Source: JBFMDN01 sp040753915 (GTDB taxonomy: Bacteria; Desulfobacterota; Desulfomonilia; Desulfomonilales; Desulfomonilaceae). From it: 64,000 nucleotides of DNA. The stretch lies in contig JBFMDN010000016.1 in assembly GCA_040753915.1 (NCBI GenBank), positions 30,330 to 94,329 on the forward strand. Direction: 5' to 3'. A program made the position numbers and the translations under genes. Shown piece after piece: positions 41,010 to 49,917 of this stretch. How positions within the stretch are numbered: position 1 is the stretch's first letter; each line of letters begins with the position of its first letter. Under the pieces are notes generated by a model. That model was given only the letters and a program-made list of their open reading frames with translations, was not told the DNA's origin and made no database searches.

Positions 41010-42557
41010 TCAGTTGTGACCTGGCTTCTCCTTCGTGCGTTCGATTCCCAGCCGTTTCTTGAGCTCCCGCTTCAGAATCTTGCCCGACGGACCTTGCGGA
41101 AGGGAATCGACAAACTCCACCATGCGGGGGGCCTTATATTTGGCGATGCGGCCCTTTACGAAATCTATAATCTCCTGCTCTGTGGCGGTCTCGCCCGTCT
41201 TTAACACGACAAACGCCTTGGGAATCTCGCCCTTCAGTTGGTCGGGTACCCCGATAACAGCGGCGAGCGCCACTTTGGGATGGGAATACAGGACCTGTTC
41301 GATTTCCGCGGGATAGATGTTGGTCCCGCCCGTGATAATTAAATCGTTCTTGCGGTCGACCAGAAAGAGGTATCCATCCTCGTCCAGGTATCCCAGGTCC
41401 CCGGTATGGAACCACCCGCCTCGATAGACCTTCTCGTTGATTTCAGGACGCTTCCAGTAGCCGTGAATCGAATGAGTGTCGCCTCGTTCTACTACTTCTC
41501 CGATTTCCCGTGGAGGCAATTCCTCGCCGGAATCGGACACTATTTTGACACTCGTGCTGGACAGTGCAGTGCCCACCGAATTTTCCTTGCGAATTCCGCT
41601 GAGAGGATTAAGGCAGGTATAACCGCTGGATTCCGTCTTTCCGTATCCGCACAGATGGACAGTGCCGAAGGTCCGTTCTATCTCTTGTACGAGGCTTGCA
41701 GGACAATGGGCACCGGAAGAGTTTGTCACACGCAGTGATCGCACGTCATCCTTGCTCTGATCGTACTCCAGGAGCAGATAGGAAAACATCGTTGGGGTTC
41801 CGGCGAAAAAGGTGCACTTGTACCGAGCGATATGGTCTAATACTTTACGCGCGTCAAAGCGCTCTAACATAACTAACGTTGCAGCCGTAGCCACGGCGGA
41901 CATCATCACAACGTTCATTCCGTAACTGTTGAACAAAGGCAGCGCACACAGCAGACGATCGTCCCGACTGAGCTTGTTGCATGAACATCCGCCGCGCAGG
42001 TTAACCATGACTGTCCGGTGTGTCTGGGTGGCTCCTTTGGGGTGTCCAGTGGTACCAGAGGTGTACAAAATGATCACAATGTCATCGAGATGAGCGTCGT
42101 CCAGAGGGGCTGCATCGTTATCGAAAAGGAGGTCTTCAAGTCTCTCGACATCAGCACGCTGTTCGTTGTCGTCTACCGCTATGAGTTCCAGATCGGGGAG
42201 GCTCTTGATCGATTCTGCGTCTCTCTCCCACAGATCTCTTTCCGTCACGATCCCCCTGGCCGCGGTGTCTTTACCAATGTGCGTTATCTCGTCGTGTCGA
42301 TAGGTAGCGTTCACCGGCACAGCGATCATTCCGGCCTTGATTATGGCGAAATAGGTAATCACAAGCTTCGGGGAGTTCTGCATGAAAACCATCACTCGAT
42401 CGCCACGGGTCAGTCCGCGAGAGAGCAACCCGTGGGCGAGCCTGTTTGCCTGACGGTTCAATTCTGCATATGTTATTTGCATACCGTCAAATATAATGGC
42501 GGTTCTTTCCGGTTCATGGCGGGCCACGCCCTCAAGCATTTCTCCTATGGTTTGCAT
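41010..42557 (-). CDS. Acyl-CoA synthetase (AMP-forming)
   Basis: 515 aa from ATG 42557, with GGAGG upstream. It activates a carboxylic acid to its CoA thioester through an acyl-adenylate. The P-loop-like motif is IILYTSGTTGHPKGATQTH, the aromatic/AMP site CGYGKTESSG, the A8 hinge region FHTGDLGYLDEDGYLFLVDRKNDLIITGGTNIYPAEIE, and the catalytic Lys lies in the C-terminal SLPQGPSGKILKRELKKRL. It is 112 bases downstream of the TRAP permease on the same strand, so it probably activates the acid imported by that transporter. Chain specificity cannot be told. Confidence 0.92.
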   Translation of the reverse strand: MQTIGEMLEGVARHEPERTAIIFDGMQITYAELNRQANRLAHGLLSRGLTRGDRVMVFMQNSPKLVITYFAIIKAGMIAVPVNATYRHDEITHIGKDTAARGIVTERDLWERDAESIKSLPDLELIAVDDNEQRADVERLEDLLFDNDAAPLDDAHLDDIVIILYTSGTTGHPKGATQTHRTVMVNLRGGCSCNKLSRDDRLLCALPLFNSYGMNVVMMSAVATAATLVMLERFDARKVLDHIARYKCTFFAGTPTMFSYLLLEYDQSKDDVRSLRVTNSSGAHCPASLVQEIERTFGTVHLCGYGKTESSGYTCLNPLSGIRKENSVGTALSSTSVKIVSDSGEELPPREIGEVVERGDTHSIHGYWKRPEINEKVYRGGWFHTGDLGYLDEDGYLFLVDRKNDLIITGGTNIYPAEIEQVLYSHPKVALAAVIGVPDQLKGEIPKAFVVLKTGETATEQEIIDFVKGRIAKYKAPRMVEFVDSLPQGPSGKILKRELKKRLGIERTKEKPGHN

Positions 42558-42669
42558 TCTTGGTATCTCCTCCAAGTCGGCCTCTTGATAGTAAGCGCAG
42601 CAAATCTGGCACGAGAGGGCGCCTTCTGTGCTTAAGGCGCTCGAGATATTACTAAACTCAATACAGTTT

Positions 42670-43974
42670 CTATTTCACGAGAAGGTGAGGCAGAAAAAGT
42701 GAGAGCGCAGGAAAGGCCACTACGATCCCAAGGCAAATCACCAGTGCCAGCAGAAACGGAAATGTGCCCTTAAAGATCGTTTCAATAGGAACCTCCTCCG
42801 CAATACCTTTCACCACAAAGACGTTGGCTCCTACGGGAGGCGTAACCACCCCGATTTGACTAACCAACACCACTACCACCCCAAAATAGACCGGGTCATA
42901 CTGGAGCTGAAGGACGATGGGATACAAAATAGGGATGGCGAGAATTACCAGCGCCATAGCGTCGATAAAGCACCCTCCGACGAGGAAGATCCCGCAAAGA
43001 ATCGCCATGATCCAGCCCGGCGAGTACGGTAGACCGCCCACCCAGCTCGATATCGCTGTAGGGATAGTGGATACGGCCATGAATTTTCCGAAAACCGTGG
43101 CCCCTGCGATGAGAAAGAGGACCATACATGCCGTGCGCAGCCCTTGTCTGGTTGCGTCGATAAACTTCCTCCAGGTTAGTTCACGGCCAATGAGCCCTAT
43201 GAGTAGAGCCCCCCCAGCGCCGACTCCTGCGGCCTGGTTAGGGCTGAACCATCCCAGGAACATACCACCGATGGAAATGAGGAAGAGGACGAAGATGTCA
43301 GTTACGTTCCACAGAGCCCGGATCTTCTCCGTGAAGCTGGCGGGGAAACCTGCAGGCGCTTGTTCGGGATTGCACAGCGCGAGAATCATCACGGTCACGA
43401 GGAAAAACACTGTGAGGATAATCCCAGGGACTATTCCCGCTGCAAATAATTCGCCAACGGATTGCTCCGTGAGAATCCCGTAAACAATGAAGATTGTGCT
43501 CGGAGGGATAAGGAGACCTATAGAACCTGTGGCAGCCACCGATCCCGTGGCCAGTCCGTCACCGTAGCCGTAGCGTCTCATTTCCGATAGAGCCACACGC
43601 CCTATCGTGGCTGCGGTGGCCGTGGCGGATCCACAGATAGCCGCGAAACCACTACAGGCAAGGACTGTGGCAAAGGCCAGTCCTCCCGGAACTCTCCCCG
43701 CGAGCTTGTACGAGGAATCGTACAGACGCCTGCTCATACCGGACGCAAAGGCAAACGATCCCATAAGAACAAATAAGACTATCACGCTCAAAGGATAGAA
43801 GGAAAGCTGACTGAAGATGTCACGCGTGAGCAATGCCAGCCCTGACTCGGGCCCTACCACATAACTGAAGCCGACAAACCCCACAATGGCCATGGCAAAG
43901 GCCACAGGCATGTCCAGCATAAACAACACCAGCAAGAAAACAATTCCCAAGAGGCCCACTGTTACCGGTTCCAT
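42670..43974 (-). CDS. dctM: TRAP transporter large permease (DctM)
   Basis: 434 aa with about twelve hydrophobic segments, the sodium-driven transport subunit of a tripartite ATP-independent periplasmic transporter. Typical are LLGIVFLLVLFMLDMPVAFAMAIVGFVGF at the start, GSATATAATIGRVALSEMRRYGYGDGLATGSVAATGSIGLLIPPSTIFIVYGILTEQSVGELFAAGIVPG, and the late segment QIGVVTPPVGANVFVVKGIA. It overlaps dctQ by 13 bases. With dctP and the acyl-CoA synthetase it makes an import-and-activate unit. Confidence 0.94.
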   Translation of the reverse strand: MEPVTVGLLGIVFLLVLFMLDMPVAFAMAIVGFVGFSYVVGPESGLALLTRDIFSQLSFYPLSVIVLFVLMGSFAFASGMSRRLYDSSYKLAGRVPGGLAFATVLACSGFAAICGSATATAATIGRVALSEMRRYGYGDGLATGSVAATGSIGLLIPPSTIFIVYGILTEQSVGELFAAGIVPGIILTVFFLVTVMILALCNPEQAPAGFPASFTEKIRALWNVTDIFVLFLISIGGMFLGWFSPNQAAGVGAGGALLIGLIGRELTWRKFIDATRQGLRTACMVLFLIAGATVFGKFMAVSTIPTAISSWVGGLPYSPGWIMAILCGIFLVGGCFIDAMALVILAIPILYPIVLQLQYDPVYFGVVVVLVSQIGVVTPPVGANVFVVKGIAEEVPIETIFKGTFPFLLALVICLGIVVAFPALSLFLPHLLVK

Positions 43975-44459
43975 GGCGCTGTCATCTCCTTGAGCGAATC
44001 GACCAGGTCACACAACATCATCATTGCAGTAGGCACCATGGCCACGGCAAACGCGTACACAAATGGAGCAACGGAGATCTTCACGGTGCCCGTTACCTCG
44101 TGGGCCAGCCTGAGCTGGCTTCCGTAACGGAATCCCTCCCAAATTATGAGGACAAACATTAGGAACCCGAGTAGAGAAGTCAGCACACGGACCCCTGCCT
44201 GCGCGCGAAGCGGCAACCGCTGCACGAACATCGCCACGCTGACGTGGCCCCGATCTCGCTGCGTAGCTGCCACGACAAACGCCATCGTGGCAGCTTGTAC
44301 GAGACTTACGATCTCTGTGGAGCCGGGAACCGGGAACCCGAAAAGCTTCGAGCCCAGTACGTCCAAACAAATAATACCTACCATGGCGAGAATTCCGAAT
44401 AACCCGATGAATTCCCCGCATTTGCCCAGAAAATTTGCGTAGCTGCGAATAGTGCCCAT
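43962..44459 (-). CDS. dctQ: TRAP transporter small permease (DctQ)
   Basis: 165 aa from ATG 44459 (GGAG upstream; ATG 44474 is an alternative without a ribosome site). Four hydrophobic segments as expected for DctQ: FIGLFGILAMVGIICLDVLGSKLF, TEIVSLVQAATMAFVVAATQRDRGHVSVAMFVQRLP, VRVLTSLLGFLMFVLIIWEGFRYGSQL and a last one near residues 120-145. The loop with RDRGHVSVAMF is a family hallmark. It lies 73 bases after dctP and overlaps dctM. Confidence 0.92.
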   Translation of the reverse strand: MGTIRSYANFLGKCGEFIGLFGILAMVGIICLDVLGSKLFGFPVPGSTEIVSLVQAATMAFVVAATQRDRGHVSVAMFVQRLPLRAQAGVRVLTSLLGFLMFVLIIWEGFRYGSQLRLAHEVTGTVKISVAPFVYAFAVAMVPTAMMMLCDLVDSLKEMTAPWNR

Positions 44460-44532
44460 AGGACGGCGCTCCATGTGAATGTATGGCGATACCCCACGGT
44501 ATAGGGAAATTCAGGGTCCCCGGCAGGACGTG

Positions 44533-45606
44533 CTATTCCAGGTATGGGGACTTGACGCCCTTTTCAGCCTGTTCTTTCGTCAGGTCGGTGACAGTCTTTT
44601 GAGCAAATCCAATGCGCTCTTCTGTGGTCTTAGCATCGAATCCTTTGGAAACCATGTCTTGCGTATACGTTTTCAACACCGGCTGCACTGCTTCGACCCA
44701 CCGAGCAGCCTCATCGTCTGATAGCTGAATCAATTTTCCTCCCTTGCTTTCGAAGAACTCCCTGCCTTCAATATCAATCTCATTCCATCCTATGGCATGT
44801 CTATCGATCCACTCGGCGCTCACCTCATCAAATACCTTCTTTATGTCCGAGGGGAGCGCATTGTACTTGTTCTTGTTCATGACAACGAAAAAGGTATAGA
44901 CATTGCCGACCTTCCAGCAATTGGTCGCGAACTTCGCCACTTCGCCGGTTCGCCATCCCTTGAGCATCTCCATAGGACCCATCACACCTGCGATGACGTG
45001 GCGGGATAGCGATTCGTATGCTTCGGCCATGTCAATCGGCCGCGATGTCGCGCCTAAAGCTTCAACGGTGTCCGCAATGCGGCCGGTGCCTCGAATGGTA
45101 AGGCCCTTCAGATCCTCGAGCTTTTTCACCGGAACTGAAGCGGTGTAGATGATATTGGGTCCGCATGCGTGAAAATATAACATGTGTGCCTTTTCGAAGC
45201 CCTTGGGTTGATATTTCTTGTAGAACTCGTTCACCATTTTGGTGCTTACCCAGCCGCTCGGGCATCCGAAAGGAAGATCGCAGAGCTCCATTTCGGGAAA
45301 TCGACCACGAGTGTACGCGAGGTTACTCATGCCGATGTCTGCTATCCCCTGAACGACTCCGTCAAATACCTGAGGGGCTTTGAGCAGGGTGCCGCCCGCG
45401 AAGTAGGATATCTTCACCCTCCCGTTGGTACGCTTTTCGATTTCCTGACAAAATTCCGCCCCAAGCTTGGCCATCCGATGGGTCGGAGGAAAGTAATTGT
45501 TGTAGGTGAGCTTGATTTCCGCTGCGGTCGCGACCTCAAAGACTCCTCCGACGATCACGCCGAGCATGGTCAACAGAGTACAAACGGTTAACATCCCCTT
45601 GGTCAT
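44533..45606 (-). CDS. dctP: TRAP transporter solute-binding protein (DctP)
   Basis: 357 aa from ATG 45606 (GGGGGT upstream; a longer frame to 45681 lacks a signal-peptide start). Residues 1-28 are a signal peptide ending TAAEIK. The mature protein has AEIKLTYNNYFPPTHRMAKLGAEFCQEIEKRTNGRVKISYFAGGTLLKAPQVFDGVVQGIADIG, the usual DctP opening, and LEDLKGLTIRGTGRIADTVEALGATSRPIDMAEAYESLSRHVIAG, the region that carries the Arg for substrate carboxylate binding. The cargo is therefore probably an organic acid. Confidence 0.93.
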   Translation of the reverse strand: MTKGMLTVCTLLTMLGVIVGGVFEVATAAEIKLTYNNYFPPTHRMAKLGAEFCQEIEKRTNGRVKISYFAGGTLLKAPQVFDGVVQGIADIGMSNLAYTRGRFPEMELCDLPFGCPSGWVSTKMVNEFYKKYQPKGFEKAHMLYFHACGPNIIYTASVPVKKLEDLKGLTIRGTGRIADTVEALGATSRPIDMAEAYESLSRHVIAGVMGPMEMLKGWRTGEVAKFATNCWKVGNVYTFFVVMNKNKYNALPSDIKKVFDEVSAEWIDRHAIGWNEIDIEGREFFESKGGKLIQLSDDEAARWVEAVQPVLKTYTQDMVSKGFDAKTTEERIGFAQKTVTDLTKEQAEKGVKSPYLE

Positions 45607-45783
45607 ACCTACCCCCTGCGCTGCTGATGGCCGGTGACAGTGCGTTGACGTTTGTACCCCTTCATGGAGCTCCCAGCTCACAAACGACTGAACACCGGCG
45701 ATGCTAAAGCAACTACTTCACTGCTGATCTCGGGTCCGATCGATGCAAACCCTGCGAAGTCTCACCGGCACGGTAAGCAGGGG

Positions 45784-46572
45784 TTACGGGGCGAGATAGC
45801 CCAATTCCCCGCTAATACGTTCCGCAGCTCGGCAGACAGATTCCAGTACTCGCTGAACGGATGCTTGATCGTGCTGGGCCCCGAGAATCGCCACCCCAAC
45901 TGCCGCCACTACTTTTCGCGAATAGTCTTTGATGGGCGCGGCTATCCCGATTACGCCGTCTACCGCCTCTCCATATTCGACAACGTACCCGTCCTGGGCT
46001 ATTTGACTTAACCTTTTCTTGAGCTCCTGAGGGTCGGTAATCGTGGTACGAGTAATCGCTTCGAGCCTGTGCTCCCGAAGCAGCTCGTCGACGGCGACTT
46101 CGGGAAGGGAAGACATGAGCACCATTCCCAGCATCCCGTAATGCGGAGCACGACGCCACCCGATCTCGGAACTAATCCGCACGGTTCCGCCTCCGTCACG
46201 TTTGTCCACGTAAACAAGCTGCCCCTCCATGAGAACACCGAGGAGCACGGTTGCAGACGTCTCCTGCTGGAGTCGCGTCATGTGAGCAGACGCTGCGTCA
46301 CGTAACGAAAATGAGGAATAGACCACGGAACCAAGGTCAAAGAGCCGGATACCGAGCGAGTAGCGGCCCGATTCGTTTACACCGAGATATCTTCGGGCAA
46401 CCAGTGCCGATGCCAGGCGCAGAGCCGTGGACTTGTTCAAGCCGGTTCTGGAGCAGATCTCCGTCAGGGATAGCTCACGATTCTTGAAATCGAAGCAGTC
46501 CAAGATGTCCAGAGCTCGCTCAACGACTTGAACGTGATACACTTTCTTATCCGAAAGTGCTCTTTTTGCCAT
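45784..46572 (-). CDS. IclR-family transcriptional regulator
   Basis: 262 aa. The N-terminal winged helix (VVERALDILDCFDFKNRELSLTEICSRTGLNKSTALRLASALVARRYLGVNESGRYSLG, residues 12-70) is followed by the IclR effector domain (ETSATVLLGVLMEGQLVYVDKRDGGGTVRI ... AAPIKDYSRKVVAAVGVAI). It lies upstream of dctPQM-acyl-CoA synthetase on the same strand, 177 bases away, and probably controls that unit in response to the imported acid or a derivative. A palindrome at 46766-46782 upstream is a candidate operator. Confidence 0.93.
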   Translation of the reverse strand: MAKRALSDKKVYHVQVVERALDILDCFDFKNRELSLTEICSRTGLNKSTALRLASALVARRYLGVNESGRYSLGIRLFDLGSVVYSSFSLRDAASAHMTRLQQETSATVLLGVLMEGQLVYVDKRDGGGTVRISSEIGWRRAPHYGMLGMVLMSSLPEVAVDELLREHRLEAITRTTITDPQELKKRLSQIAQDGYVVEYGEAVDGVIGIAAPIKDYSRKVVAAVGVAILGAQHDQASVQRVLESVCRAAERISGELGYLAP

Positions 46573-46765
46573 CTCAATCCCTGCCTGACGGTCGAGACGT
46601 TTAACGTGGGTTTCGTGTGAAAATGGGGCTCAGTATATCTTAAGCTGCGGGCATCTCTCGTCTTGTGCCGGTGGACCCGCTGCCCAACGTGTGGGGATTT
46701 TTCCAGGTTAGCGTAAAGCTCACCGTGTAGGTGAAGGAGTGCCGATCGTTATCTTCGAATCTGGA

Positions 46766-46782
46766 GTTTCACCAGATGAAAC
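46766..46782. promoter_or_regulatory. Palindrome, candidate regulator operator
   Basis: GTTTCACCAGATGAAAC has 6-base perfect arms around a 5-base centre and is flanked by TCTGG/CCAGA, which adds further symmetry. It lies about 195 bases upstream of the IclR start, in the shared region with the TetR gene. Which protein binds it is unknown. Confidence 0.4.
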
Positions 46783-46860
46783 TAAGTTGCATTGAATGAA
46801 AGCATACCAAAGGCAAATAACCTTGTCAATAACTTTTTGCCCCGAGAACACCTGAAAAAC

Positions 46861-46878
46861 TGATTGACATATCAATCA
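46861..46878. promoter_or_regulatory. Palindrome, candidate TetR operator
   Basis: TGATTGACATATCAATCA has 7-base arms around CATA. Its left half contains TTGACA (46864-46869), so a repressor bound here would cover the -35 of a promoter reading into the TetR gene. Confidence 0.55.
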
Positions 46879-46899
46879 ACACCGTGCTACCTCTCTCAC

Positions 46900-47523
46900 A
46901 TGCAACACGCCTCGCCGTCAACTGAAACGAGAAAAGACAAGGAAGCTGTCATCTTCGATGCAGCATGCAAAGTGATCCGCGACAAAGGGTTTCACCAGGC
47001 GAGGATCACGGACATAGCTCAGGAGGCGGGCATCTCCTACGGACTGGTTTACCACTATTTCAAGAGCAAGGCGGACCTGTTCGACGCAATCCTCCAGGAG
47101 TGGTGGTCAGGTCTGTTTTCCATGATGGACCAGTGGGACAGCGAATCGGCAAGCATAGAAGATAAGCTCGGCGGCGTTGTCCGCTATTTCCTGGACCAGT
47201 ACGAAAAGCGGCCCGATCTCGTCCACATATTCATTACCGAAATTTCTCGGTCGCTCGCAAACCTCACCCCGGCAAGGCTTGAATGGTTCAGGATATTCAT
47301 GGGCCGGATCGAGAAAATCATCGCACAAGCTCAGGACGCCGGAGTTTTGCGTAACGATGTCAGAGCTACCTACCTCACCTATATATTCCTCGGGGGCATC
47401 GAGAGCTTCGTGTCCGTCATGGTTTTCGAGAACCGGCCCCTTAAGGGACGAGCGCAGAAGCAGCGCATCGCAACAGCCCATCTGGAGATCTTTTTCAACG
47501 GAGCGAGGCCCGTAAAGGCCTGA
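46900..47523 (+). CDS. TetR-family transcriptional regulator
   Basis: 207 aa from ATG 46900. The helix-turn-helix lies at about residues 20-65 (IFDAACKVIRDKGFHQARITDIAQEAGISYGLVYHYFKSKADLFDAIL); the rest is the helical ligand-binding domain of the FadR/acyl-CoA-responsive TetR type (C-terminal TetR_C-like helices FITEISRSLANLTPARLEWFRIFMGRIEKII). It is 32 bases upstream of the first acyl-CoA dehydrogenase and probably represses that operon and itself through the palindrome at 46861. No ribosome site precedes the ATG; TTGACA with a 17-base spacer would put the transcript start almost at the ATG. Confidence 0.9.
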   Translation: MQHASPSTETRKDKEAVIFDAACKVIRDKGFHQARITDIAQEAGISYGLVYHYFKSKADLFDAILQEWWSGLFSMMDQWDSESASIEDKLGGVVRYFLDQYEKRPDLVHIFITEISRSLANLTPARLEWFRIFMGRIEKIIAQAQDAGVLRNDVRATYLTYIFLGGIESFVSVMVFENRPLKGRAQKQRIATAHLEIFFNGARPVKA

Positions 47524-47555
47524 GAGTCTATTCCTCCGCGACAGAGGGAGCTGCC

Positions 47556-48698
47556 ATGGACTTTGCCCTGACCGAAGAACAGCTCATGTTCAAAGAGCAG
47601 GTGTTAAAATTCGCGCGCAAGGAAATCGCACCACGGGTGCAAGAGTACGAGCTCAAAGGTGAGCTCGACTGGGAATCTTGGAGAAAGCTCGGTGAATTCG
47701 GTATCTTGGGGCTCCACTTCCCCGAAGAGCTTGGCGGGAGTGGCGCGGACGTGGTCACATCGGTGCTCGCTGCCGAGGCCCTCGGCGAAGCTGGAGTGGA
47801 CGGTGGTCTCACCCTCAGCTATGGAGCGCACACGTATTTGTGTGCGGATACGATCTTCTCCCACGGTACGGAAGAACAAAAGCGCACGTATATCCCGAAA
47901 CTTGCATCCGGAGAATGGGTGGGGTGCATGGGCCTTACGGAGCCGGGAGCTGGGTCGGATGTGGCGTCGCTCAGGACCAAAGTGGAGAAGAAGGGAGATA
48001 CCTGGGTCCTCAACGGCTCCAAGATGTTCATCACCAATGGCGCCATTGCAGATGTGGCTGTTATTTACGCCAAGACAGATCCTTCTGCCGGCCACGCTGG
48101 TATGTCCGCGTTCATCGTGGAAAAAGGTACGCCCGGCTTCTCCGTGAGCAGGAGCCTCAAGAAAATGGGGGTCCGCACTTCGCCTACCTCGGAGCTGATC
48201 TTCGATGAGTGCGTCATTCCCGAGACCAATCTCCTGGGCCAAGAGGGAAACGGCTTCCTCATGGCCATGCGGACCGTGGAATGGGATCGCAGCACATTGC
48301 TCGCCCCCTTTCTCGGGGCCATGTCCTACCTCATCCAGAAATGCAGCAAGTATGCCCTCGAGCGGGTTCAGTTTGGCAAGCCGATCGCCCACTTTCAGGC
48401 TGTCAAACATCGGTTGGCGGACATCAAAATCTTTCTCGAAGCAGCCAGATCTCTTGTCTATCGCATAGCTTGGTGCAAGGACCAGGGCAAACCTCTGAAC
48501 CATCTGGAAGCGGCTGTTGCAAAGCTCTTCATCGGTGATTGGTCCCTTGGGCCCACTAACGACGCGATGCTCATCATGGGGGGATACGGGTACTGCCACG
48601 AGTACGATGTGGAGCGGGTATTCAGAGATAGCCGTCTTGCTCCTATCGGCGGAGGCACTTCCGATATTCAGAAAATTCTCATATCTCGCCTTATGTGA
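47556..48698 (+). CDS. Acyl-CoA dehydrogenase (first of tandem pair)
   Basis: FAD enzyme that introduces a double bond into an acyl-CoA. 380 aa. Seen: GLHFPEELGGSGADVVTSVLAAEAL, MGLTEPGAGSDVASLRTKVEKKGDTWVLNGSKMFITNGAIADV (FAD and substrate site), RVQFGKPIAHFQAVKHRLADI and RLAPIGGGTSDIQKILISRLM. The position of the MCAD-type catalytic Glu is Gly (IGGGTSDIQ). In isovaleryl-CoA and long-chain enzymes the base sits on helix G instead; here that position is Asp (VEWDRSTLLA). GGGAG precedes the ATG. It stands before a second, degenerate homologue. Confidence 0.93.
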   Translation: MDFALTEEQLMFKEQVLKFARKEIAPRVQEYELKGELDWESWRKLGEFGILGLHFPEELGGSGADVVTSVLAAEALGEAGVDGGLTLSYGAHTYLCADTIFSHGTEEQKRTYIPKLASGEWVGCMGLTEPGAGSDVASLRTKVEKKGDTWVLNGSKMFITNGAIADVAVIYAKTDPSAGHAGMSAFIVEKGTPGFSVSRSLKKMGVRTSPTSELIFDECVIPETNLLGQEGNGFLMAMRTVEWDRSTLLAPFLGAMSYLIQKCSKYALERVQFGKPIAHFQAVKHRLADIKIFLEAARSLVYRIAWCKDQGKPLNHLEAAVAKLFIGDWSLGPTNDAMLIMGGYGYCHEYDVERVFRDSRLAPIGGGTSDIQKILISRLM

Positions 48699-48706
48699 GG
48701 GACGCG

Positions 48707-49849
48707 ATGAACTTCGAATGGACCGATCGGGATCGAGAATTGAAGGCCCAGGTGAAAAGGATCTTCGATGAACGGGCTCGCAAAGAGCTGGATGTGCTCG
48801 AGGACGAAGGGACCGAGGCAACGATCAAGGCCGTTACCCGCCGCTACCTCACTTTGCTCGCTGAAGCCGGATACCTTACCCCTGGAGTTGGTCCCCAGCG
48901 CCGCGAAGAGACCCTCGGGCTGATGGCCATCCAGGAGGAGCTTGCCCAGATCTCGGGATCGCTCTTCCTATCCGTGGAAGTGACGGCCAGGATGTTTGCC
49001 GGTATTGTAAAGGGTTTTGGCGACCCATCAAGAACAGGTGAGGTGACGGAAAGAGTCCAGCGAGGTCAAGCCATTGGCGCCGTTGCGGTTTCCGAGCCGT
49101 CCAGGCCCGGGTTTTCCGGCAGCATGTACACCCGGGCGCGATCCGATAAGGGCGGCTACGTGGTGAGTGGAGATAAGGATTTTGTCACGAACGGTCCCAT
49201 AGCCGATTATCTCGCAGTGTTCGGTCGAATTGAAGACAAGCTGGCGGTTTTTCTCGTCGAGCCAGGGGATGACGGACTCTCCATGAGCCCGAGACTCAAG
49301 ACTCTTGGGTACAACGGTCTCGCTGTGTGCAGCTTGAAGCTCAACGAGGTTTTGTTACCCTCCGATCGGGTCCTGGGTCCGTTCGAAAACGACGCTGCGC
49401 TGGATTTCGTACGTCTCACTGAGAACTTCATTCTTTGCGTAGCTTCCCTCGGACTTATGCACAGGTCCATTTTCTCGGCCAAAGCGCATGCTGCACGGCA
49501 CGAGCGCGAGGGCAAGTCGGTGATTGCACATCAGGAGGTCCGATTCAAGCTTGCGGAGATGCTTACACTTCTCCAGAGCTCGCAGCTTCTCACGTACCGG
49601 GCTGGCTGGCTGTACGGGAATTCCGATCGGGAGGCAGCCACGGTAGTGCATTGCGCGAAGGTCTTCACTGCAGAGGCAGCCGAACGAGTATCAGGGCTCG
49701 CCTTGCAGATCATGGCGGGCCAGGGATACCTCTGGGGAAACGCGGTAGAACGCTGCTACCGGGAAGCCAAGTACGCTGCTCTGGCAGGAACTACCTCCGA
49801 ACGAGCCCGAATGTCTATCGCTGACGATCTCCTTGCACGGTACCGGTGA
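48707..49849 (+). CDS. Acyl-CoA dehydrogenase-like protein, probably non-catalytic partner
   Basis: 380 aa from ATG 48707 (GAGGGA upstream), eight bases after the previous stop. The acyl-CoA dehydrogenase fold is clear (LAEAGYLTPGVGPQRREETLGLMAIQEELAQISGSLFLSVE; AVAVSEPSRPGFSGSMYTRARSDKGGYVVSGDKDFVTNGPIADYLAVFGRIEDKLAVFLV; HEREGKSVIAHQEVRFKLAEMLTLLQSSQLLTYRAGWLYG). The catalytic and FAD-binding motifs are altered: the usual TEPxAGSD reads SEPSRPGFS, and the C-terminal GTSE loop is AGTTSERARMSIAD without the Glu. This suggests the beta chain of a heteromeric dehydrogenase with the upstream protein. Confidence 0.85.
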   Translation: MNFEWTDRDRELKAQVKRIFDERARKELDVLEDEGTEATIKAVTRRYLTLLAEAGYLTPGVGPQRREETLGLMAIQEELAQISGSLFLSVEVTARMFAGIVKGFGDPSRTGEVTERVQRGQAIGAVAVSEPSRPGFSGSMYTRARSDKGGYVVSGDKDFVTNGPIADYLAVFGRIEDKLAVFLVEPGDDGLSMSPRLKTLGYNGLAVCSLKLNEVLLPSDRVLGPFENDAALDFVRLTENFILCVASLGLMHRSIFSAKAHAARHEREGKSVIAHQEVRFKLAEMLTLLQSSQLLTYRAGWLYGNSDREAATVVHCAKVFTAEAAERVSGLALQIMAGQGYLWGNAVERCYREAKYAALAGTTSERARMSIADDLLARYR

Positions 49850-49917
49850 CCACATTCTGCGCGTGCGACGTCGTCTGTGCGAAAACGCGCTGATTCTTAC
49901 ATCATGGGTGTTCCTCT

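Larger units (their letters stand above)
46573..46899. other. Divergent regulator intergenic region
   Basis: About 327 bases between the IclR gene (minus) and the TetR gene (plus). No gene is seen; two palindromes (46766-46782 and 46861-46878) are the notable elements. Confidence 0.55.

Noticed and set aside
42607..42622. TGGCAC as the -24 half of a sigma-54 promoter
   Set aside because: The following bases lack the TTGC half at the right spacing, and no gene starts just downstream in that direction.
46864..46899. Upstream TTG start for the TetR gene
   Set aside because: It lies inside the palindrome and the -35-like TTGACA, has no ribosome site, and the extra residues have no family match.
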